Shown: positions 41,552-50,695, counted from the first letter of the stretch. The stretch is DNA of 58,453 nt from a virus (IMGVR_UViG_3300025141_000103:1-58453), one strand, 5' to 3'. Notes: a model not told the origin generated them from the letters alone. Translations and numbers: made by a program.

Positions 41552-42605
41552 TGGTTTTTTCCGCATACTTATCCATAGTGGTAAATGTCTGAGCTAACCA
41601 ACTACTTACATTTGGTAGATTTTGAAATAATCTATCTTCCATAAACATGGCTTCAAATTTAAATTTTACTAAACGTCTGATAGGACCTCTGATAACATCG
41701 ATTAATTTTGTTTTAGTTGAAGCACTTATGTTCACATCTTCTAACTGCATCAACTTATAGTTACGTTCAAGTAACTCCTTATTCTGTAATATTTTCACAA
41801 AGAAGTTTCCATCATCATCTTTGTGTTTGTGTGCATATTTGTATATCTCTTGTAGACTATAATTATTATTCTCAACTCCCAAAGTTGGTATATTTTTTAC
41901 CAATGTTTTAGTGGCTATTCCTTTTACACCATTTATATTGTCAGACTTATCACCCTCAAATATTTTAGCCATAATAAAATTCTCTGCAGTTACACAATAC
42001 TCTTCTAAAACTGCTTCTTTGTTATATAATTTCTTTTTTGTGGGAGACCAAACTTTGATATCGTCTGATACTAATTGTAGGAAATCTTTGTCGGTTGACA
42101 TGATAATCTTTTCACCATCGGGTATTACACTCTTTGCGATATAAGCTATAGCATCATCTGCTTCGATACCATCTACGGATATATTAGTTACTGGTAATAA
42201 TTCAAGATACTCTGCTACTCTTCTGAGTTGTAGATACATATTCCGTCTCTCATCCTCTACGTTTTCTAAACCTGCTACTCTATTAACTCTGTAAGACGTT
42301 CTACGTTTGTTTTTGTAATCGGAATATAATTTACGGCGGCGGTTGCTCCCACCCTTGCCATCAAATACTATGATAACACGAGTGGGATTAAACATATTAA
42401 TGGCAAATCCTATGCTTTTAAGGAAACCAACAATGCCACCAACATGAACGCCGTTGTCGTTTAGAGTTGGCATTACGCTGAATACTCTGATAAAAGTATT
42501 CAAGCCGTCAACTATTAGTACTTTTTTGTTTGTGTTCTGAAAGTTAACAGAACCACCTTTTTTCTTTATCTCATTCAGGATGGAAAGGTATCTGGCGTTT
42601 GACAT
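41544..42605 (-). CDS. 5'-3' exonuclease / RNase H (FEN-like)
   Basis: 353 residues from the ATG at 42605 (TGATG overlap with the recombinase stop). VLIVDGLNTFIRVF (metal Asp), VIIVFDGKGGSNRRRKLYSDYK (bridge Asp/Arg/Lys), VDGIEADDAIAYIAK (Glu-Ala-Asp-Asp cluster), IIMSTDKDFLQLV (two Asp) and GDKSDNINGVKGI (helix-hairpin-helix with Asp) are all in place, so it should be an active flap/5' exonuclease like T4 RNase H, removing RNA primers. The C-terminal 130 residues are unlike the bacterial enzymes and may bind gp32. Confidence 0.93.
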   Translation of the reverse strand: MSNARYLSILNEIKKKGGSVNFQNTNKKVLIVDGLNTFIRVFSVMPTLNDNGVHVGGIVGFLKSIGFAINMFNPTRVIIVFDGKGGSNRRRKLYSDYKNKRRTSYRVNRVAGLENVEDERRNMYLQLRRVAEYLELLPVTNISVDGIEADDAIAYIAKSVIPDGEKIIMSTDKDFLQLVSDDIKVWSPTKKKLYNKEAVLEEYCVTAENFIMAKIFEGDKSDNINGVKGIATKTLVKNIPTLGVENNNYSLQEIYKYAHKHKDDDGNFFVKILQNKELLERNYKLMQLEDVNISASTKTKLIDVIRGPIRRLVKFKFEAMFMEDRLFQNLPNVSSWLAQTFTTMDKYAEKTNG

Positions 42606-43702
42606 CACTCACCAACCACCTCTTCCGTCTCAACTACATCATCTATTCCCAAATCCTTCATATCATATTTCAATATAACTTTTTCGCATATCTGTTCGTA
42701 AACGAATGATTTGAAATCAGGGTCTGATAGTTTCTCTCCGAATTCTTTTGATTGAAACTTGTGTTCTGCTCCTAAGTGGTCTGTAAGTGTATACCATGCA
42801 CCAGCTTGTTTTACAATCTTATGGTCTTTCATTACTTTTAACCAACTACCTACATCATCAATACCACTTTCAAAGTATAAAGGGAACTCACAACTTCTCA
42901 AAGGTGGACCTAAACGATTCTTGATAACTTGTGCAAGTATCGTCATACCAATAACGTGATTCTTTTTATCTTTGATTTGACCTTTGTTTTTTAATCTAAC
43001 TCTTGTAGATGCGTGAAATGGTAGTGCTTTTCCACCACTTGTTGTCCAGGGGTCTCCGAACATCACACCTAATTTTTGTCTTAACTGATTTGTAAACACA
43101 AGAGCCACTCTCTGTCTACCAATCATTTGAGTAATTTTTCTCATAGCTTTAGATATAATGATTGCTTTACTTGTAGCCCAACCATCCTTATCAAAGTCTG
43201 CTTCCATCTCTACGTTTGTAGATGCAGCTGCTAGTGAATCTACAAGGATAGTTACTAACCTATTTTTGTCTGATTCACGAACTTTGGATACAATCTCTTC
43301 TACTGCTGCAAATATATCTTCTACAGTTTCTAAATGCAAATACAACATACTATTGATATCAACACCAATAACCTTTAGAAAATCTTGACTTACTGCAGTT
43401 TCAGTATCTATGTAAACTGCCACACCACCCTTTTTCTGAGTCTCAGCTAAAAGATGTGCACCAACCAAAGATTTACCACTTGATTCTAATCCATTAAGTT
43501 CTGATATCCTACCTACTGCAATACCACCATTTGGTCTATTTGATATTGCCAAGTCTAACAATGTAGAACCTGTGGAAATAAATTCTTTTATATCTGTGGG
43601 TGTTGTATCTGAACCATCAAGAAAATAAGCGACTTTAGTATCTTTGAAAGTTTTATTTAAACTAGCGGCAAGTTGCCCTGCCAATTCGTCTCTTGTTGAC
43701 AT
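42605..43702 (-). CDS. uvsX: RecA/UvsX-type recombinase
   Basis: 365 residues from the ATG at 43702 (AGGAGA six bases upstream); the in-frame start at 43762 would extend into the hairpin. Walker A GLESSGKS at residues 71-78 is closer to bacterial RecA (GPESSGKT) than to T4 UvsX. GGVAVYIDTETAVS, VTILVDSLAAAST (Walker B) and LVFTNQLRQKLGVMFGDPWTTSGGKALPFHAS (L2 region) follow. The C-terminus is acidic (DDVVETEEVVGE). It forms filaments on ssDNA for recombination-dependent replication; gp32 is the next gene upstream, as expected for partners. Confidence 0.93.
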   Translation of the reverse strand: MSTRDELAGQLAASLNKTFKDTKVAYFLDGSDTTPTDIKEFISTGSTLLDLAISNRPNGGIAVGRISELNGLESSGKSLVGAHLLAETQKKGGVAVYIDTETAVSQDFLKVIGVDINSMLYLHLETVEDIFAAVEEIVSKVRESDKNRLVTILVDSLAAASTNVEMEADFDKDGWATSKAIIISKAMRKITQMIGRQRVALVFTNQLRQKLGVMFGDPWTTSGGKALPFHASTRVRLKNKGQIKDKKNHVIGMTILAQVIKNRLGPPLRSCEFPLYFESGIDDVGSWLKVMKDHKIVKQAGAWYTLTDHLGAEHKFQSKEFGEKLSDPDFKSFVYEQICEKVILKYDMKDLGIDDVVETEEVVGE

Positions 43703-43730
43703 ATAATGTCTCCTAAATTTATATAACTTA

Positions 43731-43760
43731 GGGGAGTGAAAGTCGGAACTCGCACTCCCC
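43731..43760 (-). terminator. Hairpin between gp32 and the recombinase gene
   Basis: A perfect 8-bp inverted repeat GGGGAGTG / CACTCCCC with a 14-base middle that can add a 4-bp inner stem around TCCG. It is the only GC-rich hairpin seen in an AT-rich intergenic gap. The following bases (TAAGTTATAT) have no T-run, so it may act as an mRNA 3' end protector or partial terminator below the abundant gp32 message rather than a full terminator. Confidence 0.6.
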
Positions 43761-43777
43761 AACTTATTCGTGTTCTA

Positions 43778-44536
43778 TTAGTTATTAAACAGATCGTCAA
43801 ATGCTGCTGAAACATCCTCAGTTGATTTTACATCTTCTTTAACTTCGGATTTAGTTACAGGTTGCTCTTGTGATTCTTCATCACCCTCTTCTGGATTCAA
43901 CCAATTATTTAGAACTTCAGTTAGTTCTTCATAGGTTTGTTCCTGATAGATTTCGGTGATGTCCTTTTGATTATCTATAAGATTCTCAAGAAGAGTTGCA
44001 TCTTCCGTAATCGGGGTTTGATTTGGTTTAACCCTGATTGTTGTTTTTGGAAACGAAGCTCCAACTTCTTCTGCTGTCTTGAACTCTACAGTAATATCAC
44101 GACCATTCATTGAATCGGTAATATCACCATAATCAGGATCAGCAATAATGGAAAGCAGTTCTTGATAAACTGTTTTACCAAAACCCCAAAACTTAACACC
44201 TTGATTCTCTTCACCACGTATTACTACTGGAGCAAACGTTCTCATTTTGGATTCAATTTTACGAGCTAATTGATAGTCTTCCTTGTTACCCGAAGCTTTG
44301 AGTTTTTGAGAAAACTCTTCGATTGGGTCTGGACGACCGAATGACATTGGTGAAAGATAAGATTTTCTACCTAAATCATAATGGAAAAATAACTCGATAA
44401 AAGGATTGTCCTTATTAAATTTATAAGGTACGATTCTTACTTGAGTTGTGCCGGGTGACGGCTTCCATAGATTTGAGGTACGATTGTTTGTGATTTGAAG
44501 TTGACCTAGACGCTTCTTCAGTGCGTTAATATCCAT
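43778..44536 (-). CDS. 32: Single-stranded DNA-binding protein (T4 gp32-like)
   Basis: 252 residues (T4 gp32 is 301). N-terminal basic LAST-type segment (NALKKRLGQL), OB-fold core (TQVRIVPYKFNKDNPFIELFFHYDLGRKSYLSP, VVIRGEENQGVKFWGFGKTVYQELLSII), and a C-terminal acidic tail ending VSAAFDDLFNN, the typical partner-binding end. T4 gp32 holds zinc with one His and three Cys; here the matching region (HYDLGRKSYLSPMSFGRPDP) has no Cys, so zinc is probably absent. It coats ssDNA at forks and recombination sites. The leader at 44537..44620 may control its translation. Confidence 0.93.
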   Translation of the reverse strand: MDINALKKRLGQLQITNNRTSNLWKPSPGTTQVRIVPYKFNKDNPFIELFFHYDLGRKSYLSPMSFGRPDPIEEFSQKLKASGNKEDYQLARKIESKMRTFAPVVIRGEENQGVKFWGFGKTVYQELLSIIADPDYGDITDSMNGRDITVEFKTAEEVGASFPKTTIRVKPNQTPITEDATLLENLIDNQKDITEIYQEQTYEELTEVLNNWLNPEEGDEESQEQPVTKSEVKEDVKSTEDVSAAFDDLFNN

Positions 44537-44633
44537 TAGATATCTCCTATTTGTTATTCATTAAGTTTAATTGTTTAATTGTTACTGTTACTGTTTTTTG
44601 TGTAACCATTTTCATACATAAATAAGTATTATA
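44537..44633 (-). promoter_or_regulatory. gp32 leader: tandem repeats, possible autoregulatory operator, and -10-like box
   Basis: A TATAAT box lies at 44628..44633 (minus strand) without a good -35. The leader has two perfect tandem pairs, (AGTAAC)x2 at 44581..44592 and (AATTAAAC)x2 at 44565..44580, then AGGAGATATCTA and the gp32 ATG. In T4, gp32 represses its own message by binding unstructured UUAAA-type repeats next to the ribosome site; these AATTAAAC repeats look comparable. A 20-codon frame (44547..44609, no SD) runs through them and stops at the SD. Confidence 0.5.
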
Positions 44634-44668
44634 TAAATTCCCCAAAATACATTTTATTTTTTTATTTT

Positions 44669-45961
44669 TTATGGTTTATCTGTTGACCAAGTTGGATAAT
44701 CTGTAGTATCTCCAGAATCAGCGGTCAAAGTTCCATGATTACCATTTCCTGATGAATCATAAGCTGTAGTTCCACTACCCTCATTAAATCTCCAATATCC
44801 TACAATACCACTTTCGCCTGATAAATCCGTTTCACTTTTACCACGATATACATTTGCAACCCAATCAGAATCTTTAGCTGTATTAAAAATAGCTACATCT
44901 TGAAGACCACAAGCCCATCCGTTTTCATATTGGTTGCCTGATGTTCTGCGCCCCCCAAAAATCATACCACCAGTATCACCACCTGTGAAGCTCCAATTGA
45001 AATTATCTGTCTGACGAAGTACTCCGTTTACATATACTTTACGAGCCGTACCAGAAGATGTATCTGAGCGGTCATCATACGTTACTACTATATGATACCA
45101 AGTACCATCTGTTTTTAGATTCCAGTAACTACCGTCCTCAACTAACAATGATTCTTCTACTGGGGTGTCCATGTTAACCCATGCTTTTACTCCTGTATTT
45201 GAACCAATGCCGAAGAATGATTGACGTTTTCTATTAATACCAAATGTAAATCGTTGGTTATTGGCATGCTTTCTACCGAATGCAAACATAGTATTTCCTA
45301 CTTCATCTGGTCTAACCCAATAAGAAACAGTAAATCCTAAATTAAGGTTATAAGTATCGGGGTTAAAATCAGTTGTTACATGATTATTTAGACTACCAGC
45401 ACCAGCATTCCCACTAAATGTTAATGAGTAATTTTTTTCTGTAACTGCTCCACCACCTCGTGATATTTTTCTATCTTCAAAATTTCTTCTTATATATTCA
45501 GTAGTAGCATTATAAACATCTTTAGCTACACTTTCATTTATTTCATACAGATATCTATTCTCTGGTATGGTTAACCAACCTTTCCAAGTTAATTTTTGAT
45601 TAGCTTGTTTTTTTCTTCCAACGGTTGTTAACATAGATATTATCTTTGTATCTACAACTTTTATTTCACCAAGAATTGTTTTAATGTTACCTTTATATTT
45701 TGATGAGAAAGTAACTTTATTTTCTAACCAGCCAGATTCCTTTAATTCTTCTAAAATAGTAGATTTTTGTTTTTGTAATATAGAAATTTGATTTTTTAAT
45801 TCAAGTATTTCTTCCTCTAAATTTTCAATAATCCCATCTCTATCGTGAATATGATTTTCCAATTCTTCGACAGGAGCAAATAAGTTATCAGTATAATCAA
45901 TACCTTCAGAATACTCTGGATGTAATTTGTCAAATTCTTCTATATGTTTTTTTAAACTCAT
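44669..45961 (-). CDS. Coiled-coil LamG (concanavalin-like) virion protein
   Basis: 430 residues. Residues about 30-75 form a coiled coil (VEELENHIHDRDGIIENLEEEILELKNQISILQKQK). Residues about 170-430 are a LamG/concanavalin-like beta sandwich: YSLTFSGNAGAGSLNN, FTVSYWVRPDE, WYHIVVTYDDRS, KVYVNGVLRQTDNF, MIFGGRR, LQDVAIFNTAK and VGYWRFNEGSGTTAYDSSGNGNHGTL. Such domains bind sugars and are common in phage fibres and adhesins. It lies at the end of the structural genes, so a decoration or receptor-binding role is likely. Confidence 0.8.
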   Translation of the reverse strand: MSLKKHIEEFDKLHPEYSEGIDYTDNLFAPVEELENHIHDRDGIIENLEEEILELKNQISILQKQKSTILEELKESGWLENKVTFSSKYKGNIKTILGEIKVVDTKIISMLTTVGRKKQANQKLTWKGWLTIPENRYLYEINESVAKDVYNATTEYIRRNFEDRKISRGGGAVTEKNYSLTFSGNAGAGSLNNHVTTDFNPDTYNLNLGFTVSYWVRPDEVGNTMFAFGRKHANNQRFTFGINRKRQSFFGIGSNTGVKAWVNMDTPVEESLLVEDGSYWNLKTDGTWYHIVVTYDDRSDTSSGTARKVYVNGVLRQTDNFNWSFTGGDTGGMIFGGRRTSGNQYENGWACGLQDVAIFNTAKDSDWVANVYRGKSETDLSGESGIVGYWRFNEGSGTTAYDSSGNGNHGTLTADSGDTTDYPTWSTDKP

Positions 45962-45962
45962 T

Positions 45963-46385
45963 TTATTTTTCGTCTATGTCAGATTTCCAAGTTTTTGTGT
46001 GTATTATCGAATATACCCTCGTTGGTATTTCGTAAAGTCCCTCTTCATTTGTCAATAACATACGGTTTCTGTAGTTCTCCCAGGGTATTGGGAATGAGTT
46101 ATCTAATACACCATTGTTTAATGTCTTGACTAATTCATTAAGTGCGTTTATTGTGTATAAAGAGTTTGATTGTTTCTTTCTGTGTATGGAAATAGTATCT
46201 ACTGAACTCTCAATATAATCATCGGTTGCTTCTACGTTGTATGTACATATCAATTGATGATAATCATTCTCATTCTGAAATACATATATCTTGTCGAACA
46301 CTATATCGTTACAAGCTATAATCAAATCTATTGTTTCGTATAATCTATTCCTTTTACAAAATGTCGCTAACAATTGTGTCTTCAT
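45963..46385 (-). CDS. Hypothetical protein, 140 aa
   Basis: Begins MKTQLLATFCKRNRLYETIDLIIACNDI and contains VFDKIYVFQNENDYHQLICTYNVE and LYTINALNELVKTLNNG followed by IPWENYRNRMLL. A compact alpha/beta protein without recognised catalytic motif. It sits one base from the LamG gene and overlaps the large charged protein by one base, so it is presumably part of the late structural group. Confidence 0.55.
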   Translation of the reverse strand: MKTQLLATFCKRNRLYETIDLIIACNDIVFDKIYVFQNENDYHQLICTYNVEATDDYIESSVDTISIHRKKQSNSLYTINALNELVKTLNNGVLDNSFPIPWENYRNRMLLTNEEGLYEIPTRVYSIIHTKTWKSDIDEK

Positions 46386-48511
46386 TATTTTTTCCCCTTA
46401 AAGCAATTTTGCATATCTGTACTATAACTCATAGTGTTTTGTGTTTTTCCAGCTGCACCATTTTTTGAACGATAAGTTTTGTATCCTACTTCTGTTCTGT
46501 TATTGTCTTTATCAATGACGTATGTGTATACATTTTTACCAGTTACATTTCCTTTTTTATCATATTGTAACTCATCTACCTCTACTATTGTCATCTCTTC
46601 TTCAAATTCTTTTGAATTTTTTACACCTAAACATTCTTTTAAAACTTCACCATCAACTATATTTCCACCCATATTGACATCCATCGCTGCTCCCATAATA
46701 CTATTAGGATTTCCCTTTTCATATTTCTTAGGTGGATAATCCATCATATTAAAATGAAACGACCTTGATACTTCTTTTGCTTCCATTAATGTTCCAAGTC
46801 CTGATTTCATTTCGTTTAGTTTTTCAACTCTTTCTCTTTGCATAGAAACTACTTCTTCTCTTTGGTCAGATAAAGTTTTCTTAACATCTAAACCACCTAC
46901 ATCAGGATGTTGCTTTTGATACTCTAAACCTACTTTATTTATTGATTTTGTTATTTCGGCTGTAAGTTTACCACCATCGGCGGCATATCTCAAAAGCATT
47001 TGATATTGTTCTTCTACAGTTAAATCGTCATCAAGAGTCTTTCCCTCAGGCAAATATTTTTCAAATTTGCTATTTGCTGGCGGTTCTCCATTATCTCCAT
47101 ACAAAGCTTTACTTATGTTATTCTGAACACCTTGTGGATTATCTTTTAAAACTTTTGATAAATCTTCTTCAGGTTGAGTCAATAAATTATCAGCTACAGG
47201 TACTGCAGCTTTGTTGTAATTTTCTTCTATATCATTTATTTTTTCACTATATTCATCAATAAGTTTTTTAGCTTCTTCTTTTTCTTTATCTGTTAAGTTT
47301 GGATCGTTATCTATATTTTGTTTAAAATTTTCACCCTCTTGCATCAATGTTGAATTGTCTTGAATATCATTAGTAGTGGTTTTATCAGAATGAAATTGTA
47401 ATAACAGATTACCTTTATCATCGGTAACAAAAGTAGCAGTATCGGATGGATTCATTCCTTTACCACCTGCTCGTATAAAAGCTATAGCATCTTCTTTGTC
47501 TACTTCTTGTCCATTAGGTAAAATAACTGTTTTAGCTTCTTCTACCATTTTAACTTGAGCATCTATAGATTCTTGTGCTCCATAAAAAGTTTCAACCTTT
47601 TTTGGTTCACCAAATTTTTTGATTTTCTGTAATTTTTTAATTCTTTCTTTTGTTCTCTCAAGTTTCTTTTTTGCTGACCTAGCAGAAACTAAACACTTAG
47701 AGAAAAGATTTTCATTTTCAATATCTTCAGGTATATCCTTTTTATTTACACCAAAGGTTGATTTTTGTTCTTTTCCAAGCTTAGTTTTTTTAGTTCTCTC
47801 ATACATCTCTCTAGCTAAATCTTCTTCTGTCATATCAGGATTATCCATTAACATCTTAACTCCCTCTCCTGACATTATTTCATTGAAAGCTGAACCAGCT
47901 CCTCCTGGTGCAGGTTTTTTACCTGTTGCTTTTTTATAACCACTATATCCATGTTCTAACATATCACTTTTTACTTGATTATCACCTTTACTTAAATCTC
48001 CAGAAACAAAACTCTTTTTCTTCTTTTTAGGTTTATCATCTTCAGGTTCATCCATGCCTCTATCTGTATAATCAGTATTAACATTTTTATTATGGTCTTT
48101 ACCTCTATCCGCTACAGCGTCTTTACCTACTACAGTTGCTTTAGGTTCTTCTTTTTCTTCTCCACCCTTTTCTTTATCATCACCCTTTTCTTTATCATCA
48201 CCCTTTTCATCATCTACAGCAACAAGTTTATCACCATCTACTTTATGAGTAACCTTATTTACATTTTCAGGACCATAACCTTTACCTTTCCATTTCAATC
48301 CCATATCTTTAGCTTGTTTTGCTATTTTAGGATTTGTAGGTTTTTTTGGTGCTTCAAACAAAAGAGTTTTGATAGCGTAATCAACATCTTCTGTTAACAT
48401 ACCTTGTTCTATTAGATAGTTTTGTAGGGCATATACGTGTTTTTCATTAGTGAAGTCGGGTACTGCATAGTACTTATCTGCGAAATCGTTAAATAATTTA
48501 TTCCAATCCAT
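46385..48511 (-). CDS. Large charged late protein of unknown function
   Basis: 708 residues, rich in Lys, Glu and Asp. Residues 1-50 are an ordered N-terminus (MDWNKLFNDFADKYY), then a low-complexity stretch (residues about 100-170) with a DDKEKG repeat and KKKKK, then long helices (ARSAKKKLERTKERIKKLQKIKK; KEEAKKLIDEYSEKINDIEENYNKAA; SDQREEVVSMQRERVEKLN), and a C-terminal region with SMGAA/NMGGN-type glycine-rich turns and YVIDKDNNRTEVGYKT. Possibly a head or internal virion protein. No enzymatic motif seen. Confidence 0.55.
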   Translation of the reverse strand: MDWNKLFNDFADKYYAVPDFTNEKHVYALQNYLIEQGMLTEDVDYAIKTLLFEAPKKPTNPKIAKQAKDMGLKWKGKGYGPENVNKVTHKVDGDKLVAVDDEKGDDKEKGDDKEKGGEEKEEPKATVVGKDAVADRGKDHNKNVNTDYTDRGMDEPEDDKPKKKKKSFVSGDLSKGDNQVKSDMLEHGYSGYKKATGKKPAPGGAGSAFNEIMSGEGVKMLMDNPDMTEEDLAREMYERTKKTKLGKEQKSTFGVNKKDIPEDIENENLFSKCLVSARSAKKKLERTKERIKKLQKIKKFGEPKKVETFYGAQESIDAQVKMVEEAKTVILPNGQEVDKEDAIAFIRAGGKGMNPSDTATFVTDDKGNLLLQFHSDKTTTNDIQDNSTLMQEGENFKQNIDNDPNLTDKEKEEAKKLIDEYSEKINDIEENYNKAAVPVADNLLTQPEEDLSKVLKDNPQGVQNNISKALYGDNGEPPANSKFEKYLPEGKTLDDDLTVEEQYQMLLRYAADGGKLTAEITKSINKVGLEYQKQHPDVGGLDVKKTLSDQREEVVSMQRERVEKLNEMKSGLGTLMEAKEVSRSFHFNMMDYPPKKYEKGNPNSIMGAAMDVNMGGNIVDGEVLKECLGVKNSKEFEEEMTIVEVDELQYDKKGNVTGKNVYTYVIDKDNNRTEVGYKTYRSKNGAAGKTQNTMSYSTDMQNCFKGKK
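48163..48207 (-). repeat. Short in-frame tandem repeat in the large charged gene
   Basis: Two perfect copies of cacccttttctttatcat (18 bp, plus strand) and half a third copy, coding for a repeated DDKEKG. In-frame repeats of this kind arise by slippage and change length among relatives; here it lies in a disordered linker. Confidence 0.85.
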
Positions 48512-48513
48512 TA

Positions 48514-49422
48514 TTAACCCTTGTGAATTTTACCTTTTCGTTCTTTGAACCATTTTCTAAACTGAGCTGGTGCACCAATAGTTATTGGTTTGTTACCACT
48601 TGCTGTTGATAATAATTTTTCTATTTCAAGTTTGGCTAGTGGACTATTATCCAATACTCTTTGCATTACAAACATATCAATTATCTTTGTATCATAGACA
48701 ACAATTTCATTCCACCAAGCACTTTTTTTGTTAACATCGGAATCAATCAAACTCTTTTTGAATATTTTTTTATTTTTGATTAGAGTTTTGTTTGCCACAT
48801 TAATAAAATCTTTTATATATTTTGCTACTAAAGGCCCTTGTTCTTCTTTAACTTTTGCTTTATACTCATCATACTTAATATCACCCTCTATCCATTTATC
48901 TTTATAGTCTCTTTCTATCTTACCCATTTTTCCATCAATACTATCAAAATCAACTTTTGAAGCCTTTAAAGCATTTGTCCATATCATCTTATCCTTATCA
49001 AACACGTGAAAAGAACTTACCCATCTACGACCTTGTTTATCAGGTGTTGTATCAAAATCCATACTTCTTTGTGCTAATAAATGTCCCTCTACATAACAAA
49101 TGATACCACCCATACCTGTTTGAACACCACGACCTTTAGCTAATGCTTCAGATTCATGAGTTTGTGTAAATGTTGAGATTGATTTTTTTCTTCCAAGAAC
49201 ATTTTTGAGTTGTCGTATTCCATCTGGTCCTGTAATGTGAAATGATTTTACAGGTATCTTTTTACCAAGTGCTTTCTCCACAACCGATGGTGTAAGAGGA
49301 ATGTATTCTTTTCTCCGTACCCAATTCAATACTGATTTTGTATGAGCGGGATACCACTCACCATCTATCCAACTTGGACCAACTTGTGCTTCTGTTAATA
49401 AGTCTTTAAGTTTAATCAACAA
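48514..49422 (-). CDS. Hypothetical late protein, possibly ART-like fold
   Basis: 302 residues. MLIKLKDLLTEAQVG is a start often seen in marine T4-like virion proteins. KSFHITGPDGIRQLKNVLGRKKSISTFTQTHESEAL near residue 60, GVQTGMGGIICYVEGHLLAQRSMDFDTTPDKQGRRWVSSFHVF near 100-145 are the most conserved-looking parts; the order His-G-x2-G, S-x-S-T-F, then a beta strand pair recalls ADP-ribosyltransferase-type folds, but no R-S-E triad is complete. The rest is Lys-rich helix. I cannot assign a function. Confidence 0.5.
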   Translation of the reverse strand: MLIKLKDLLTEAQVGPSWIDGEWYPAHTKSVLNWVRRKEYIPLTPSVVEKALGKKIPVKSFHITGPDGIRQLKNVLGRKKSISTFTQTHESEALAKGRGVQTGMGGIICYVEGHLLAQRSMDFDTTPDKQGRRWVSSFHVFDKDKMIWTNALKASKVDFDSIDGKMGKIERDYKDKWIEGDIKYDEYKAKVKEEQGPLVAKYIKDFINVANKTLIKNKKIFKKSLIDSDVNKKSAWWNEIVVYDTKIIDMFVMQRVLDNSPLAKLEIEKLLSTASGNKPITIGAPAQFRKWFKERKGKIHKG

Positions 49423-50695
49423 ACTTCTCCGTTATGTCAATAAGTTCATCATAATTATTTCCCCATGCAGCTTTAACTGGATACTTACCTCTCTCTAAAA
49501 CTTCTTTTATTTCTGTAAGAAGTGGTAATCCATCGTCAATGTGCATATCAAACAGAAATGAATCGTAACTATATAATACAAACTTACTCTTATATTTTCC
49601 CATTATTTTTCTTACATCCTTTATAACTAATGCATTCGATTCTGTCTCAAGTAACTGAATATAATAGTTAAATAACTTATTTGCGTTAAAATCATTTCCT
49701 CTTATTTGTCTACTATAAATATCTGATTTGATAAAATTCTCTCTCTTATAGAGTTGCCATAACTTATCTGTAAACTCTCTCACCTTACCGAAATACTCTA
49801 TACTCTCTGCTATGTCGTCAGGAATAAAACCATATAGATATTGGAATGAAAGACCCTTTGCTTCTTTATAACTAATATCAAATCTATCTGCAAAATGTTG
49901 GTGAACTGATTCGTCTGAAAACTTATAATCCACTTTCTCTGCAATCAATCTCAAGTGATATGCATCATAATCAAACTCAACTAATTTACCTTTACTACCA
50001 AACCTACTAATGAATTTTTTCCTACTACCATCATTCTTATTCAGAGCTGCAAAGTTAATTCCACCAAATCTATTGGATGGACGACCTGTGGAAGTGAATG
50101 GATTATACTCTGAATACACCATTCCATCAGGTGTTTGTAAACCATTTTTTTCTATGTATGTAAAGTTGTCAAACATATCGTTGTTATATGTCAAGATGTC
50201 AGGAGTAGGGTATTTTGAGACGATAACCTGTATTCCTGTTGCTATCTTATATAAGTGTGAGCTAAATCTCATTATAGGAATAGACGTATTTACATCTTTT
50301 TTCTCATGATGTTTCATATGATAATGTCGGATTATATCATCAGAATACAAATCAAAATCAGTTTTCTCACCTGTATTCCAATAGTTGAGTAGATTTACAT
50401 CAATAAGATTATTTAATCCAGTAAGGTGATATGCTTGTTTTTTATCAAGGGTATAGACATTTTTATTTTTATTTCTTAATATAGTTAAATCACCAAGTTG
50501 TAGACACAATCCATCGGTATGATTGAACGGTAATATATATGCACTATTGTCAACTAATAAAAAAAGAAAGGATAGTTTTGTTTCTACTGGATGTTTTTTG
50601 TGGTCGGTAGGAATAGGGATTGCGACAATCTCTTTTGCTTTCTCATAATCGTTCAAGAAAGCATTAAACTCGGAACTATTCTCTATGAATTTCAA
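49412..50695 (-). CDS. Divergent family A (PolI-like) DNA polymerase
   Basis: 427 residues from a TTG at 50695 with AAAGG seven bases upstream. Residues 1-110 look like a decayed 3'-5' exonuclease domain (EIVAIPIPTDH, LLVDNSAYILPF, LIDVNLLNYW) without catalytic acids. The polymerase half has T-G-R (STGRPSNRF, 202-210), motif A FDYDAYHLRL with Asp242 where PolI has DYSQIELR, motif B YKEAKGLSFQYLYG with Lys280, Phe284 and Tyr288, and motif C LYSYDSFLFD with Asp378 (PolI VHDE). Both metal-binding Asp residues remain; motif A Glu is His, motif B Arg is Tyr, motif C His/Glu are Tyr/Ser. It lies among virion genes. Confidence 0.72.
   Translation of the reverse strand: MKFIENSSEFNAFLNDYEKAKEIVAIPIPTDHKKHPVETKLSFLFLLVDNSAYILPFNHTDGLCLQLGDLTILRNKNKNVYTLDKKQAYHLTGLNNLIDVNLLNYWNTGEKTDFDLYSDDIIRHYHMKHHEKKDVNTSIPIMRFSSHLYKIATGIQVIVSKYPTPDILTYNNDMFDNFTYIEKNGLQTPDGMVYSEYNPFTSTGRPSNRFGGINFAALNKNDGSRKKFISRFGSKGKLVEFDYDAYHLRLIAEKVDYKFSDESVHQHFADRFDISYKEAKGLSFQYLYGFIPDDIAESIEYFGKVREFTDKLWQLYKRENFIKSDIYSRQIRGNDFNANKLFNYYIQLLETESNALVIKDVRKIMGKYKSKFVLYSYDSFLFDMHIDDGLPLLTEIKEVLERGKYPVKAAWGNNYDELIDITEKFVD

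Noticed and set aside
48514-49422. Calling this gene an ADP-ribosyltransferase
   Set aside because: An S-x-S-T-F strand is suggestive, but the R and E positions of the ART triad cannot be placed.
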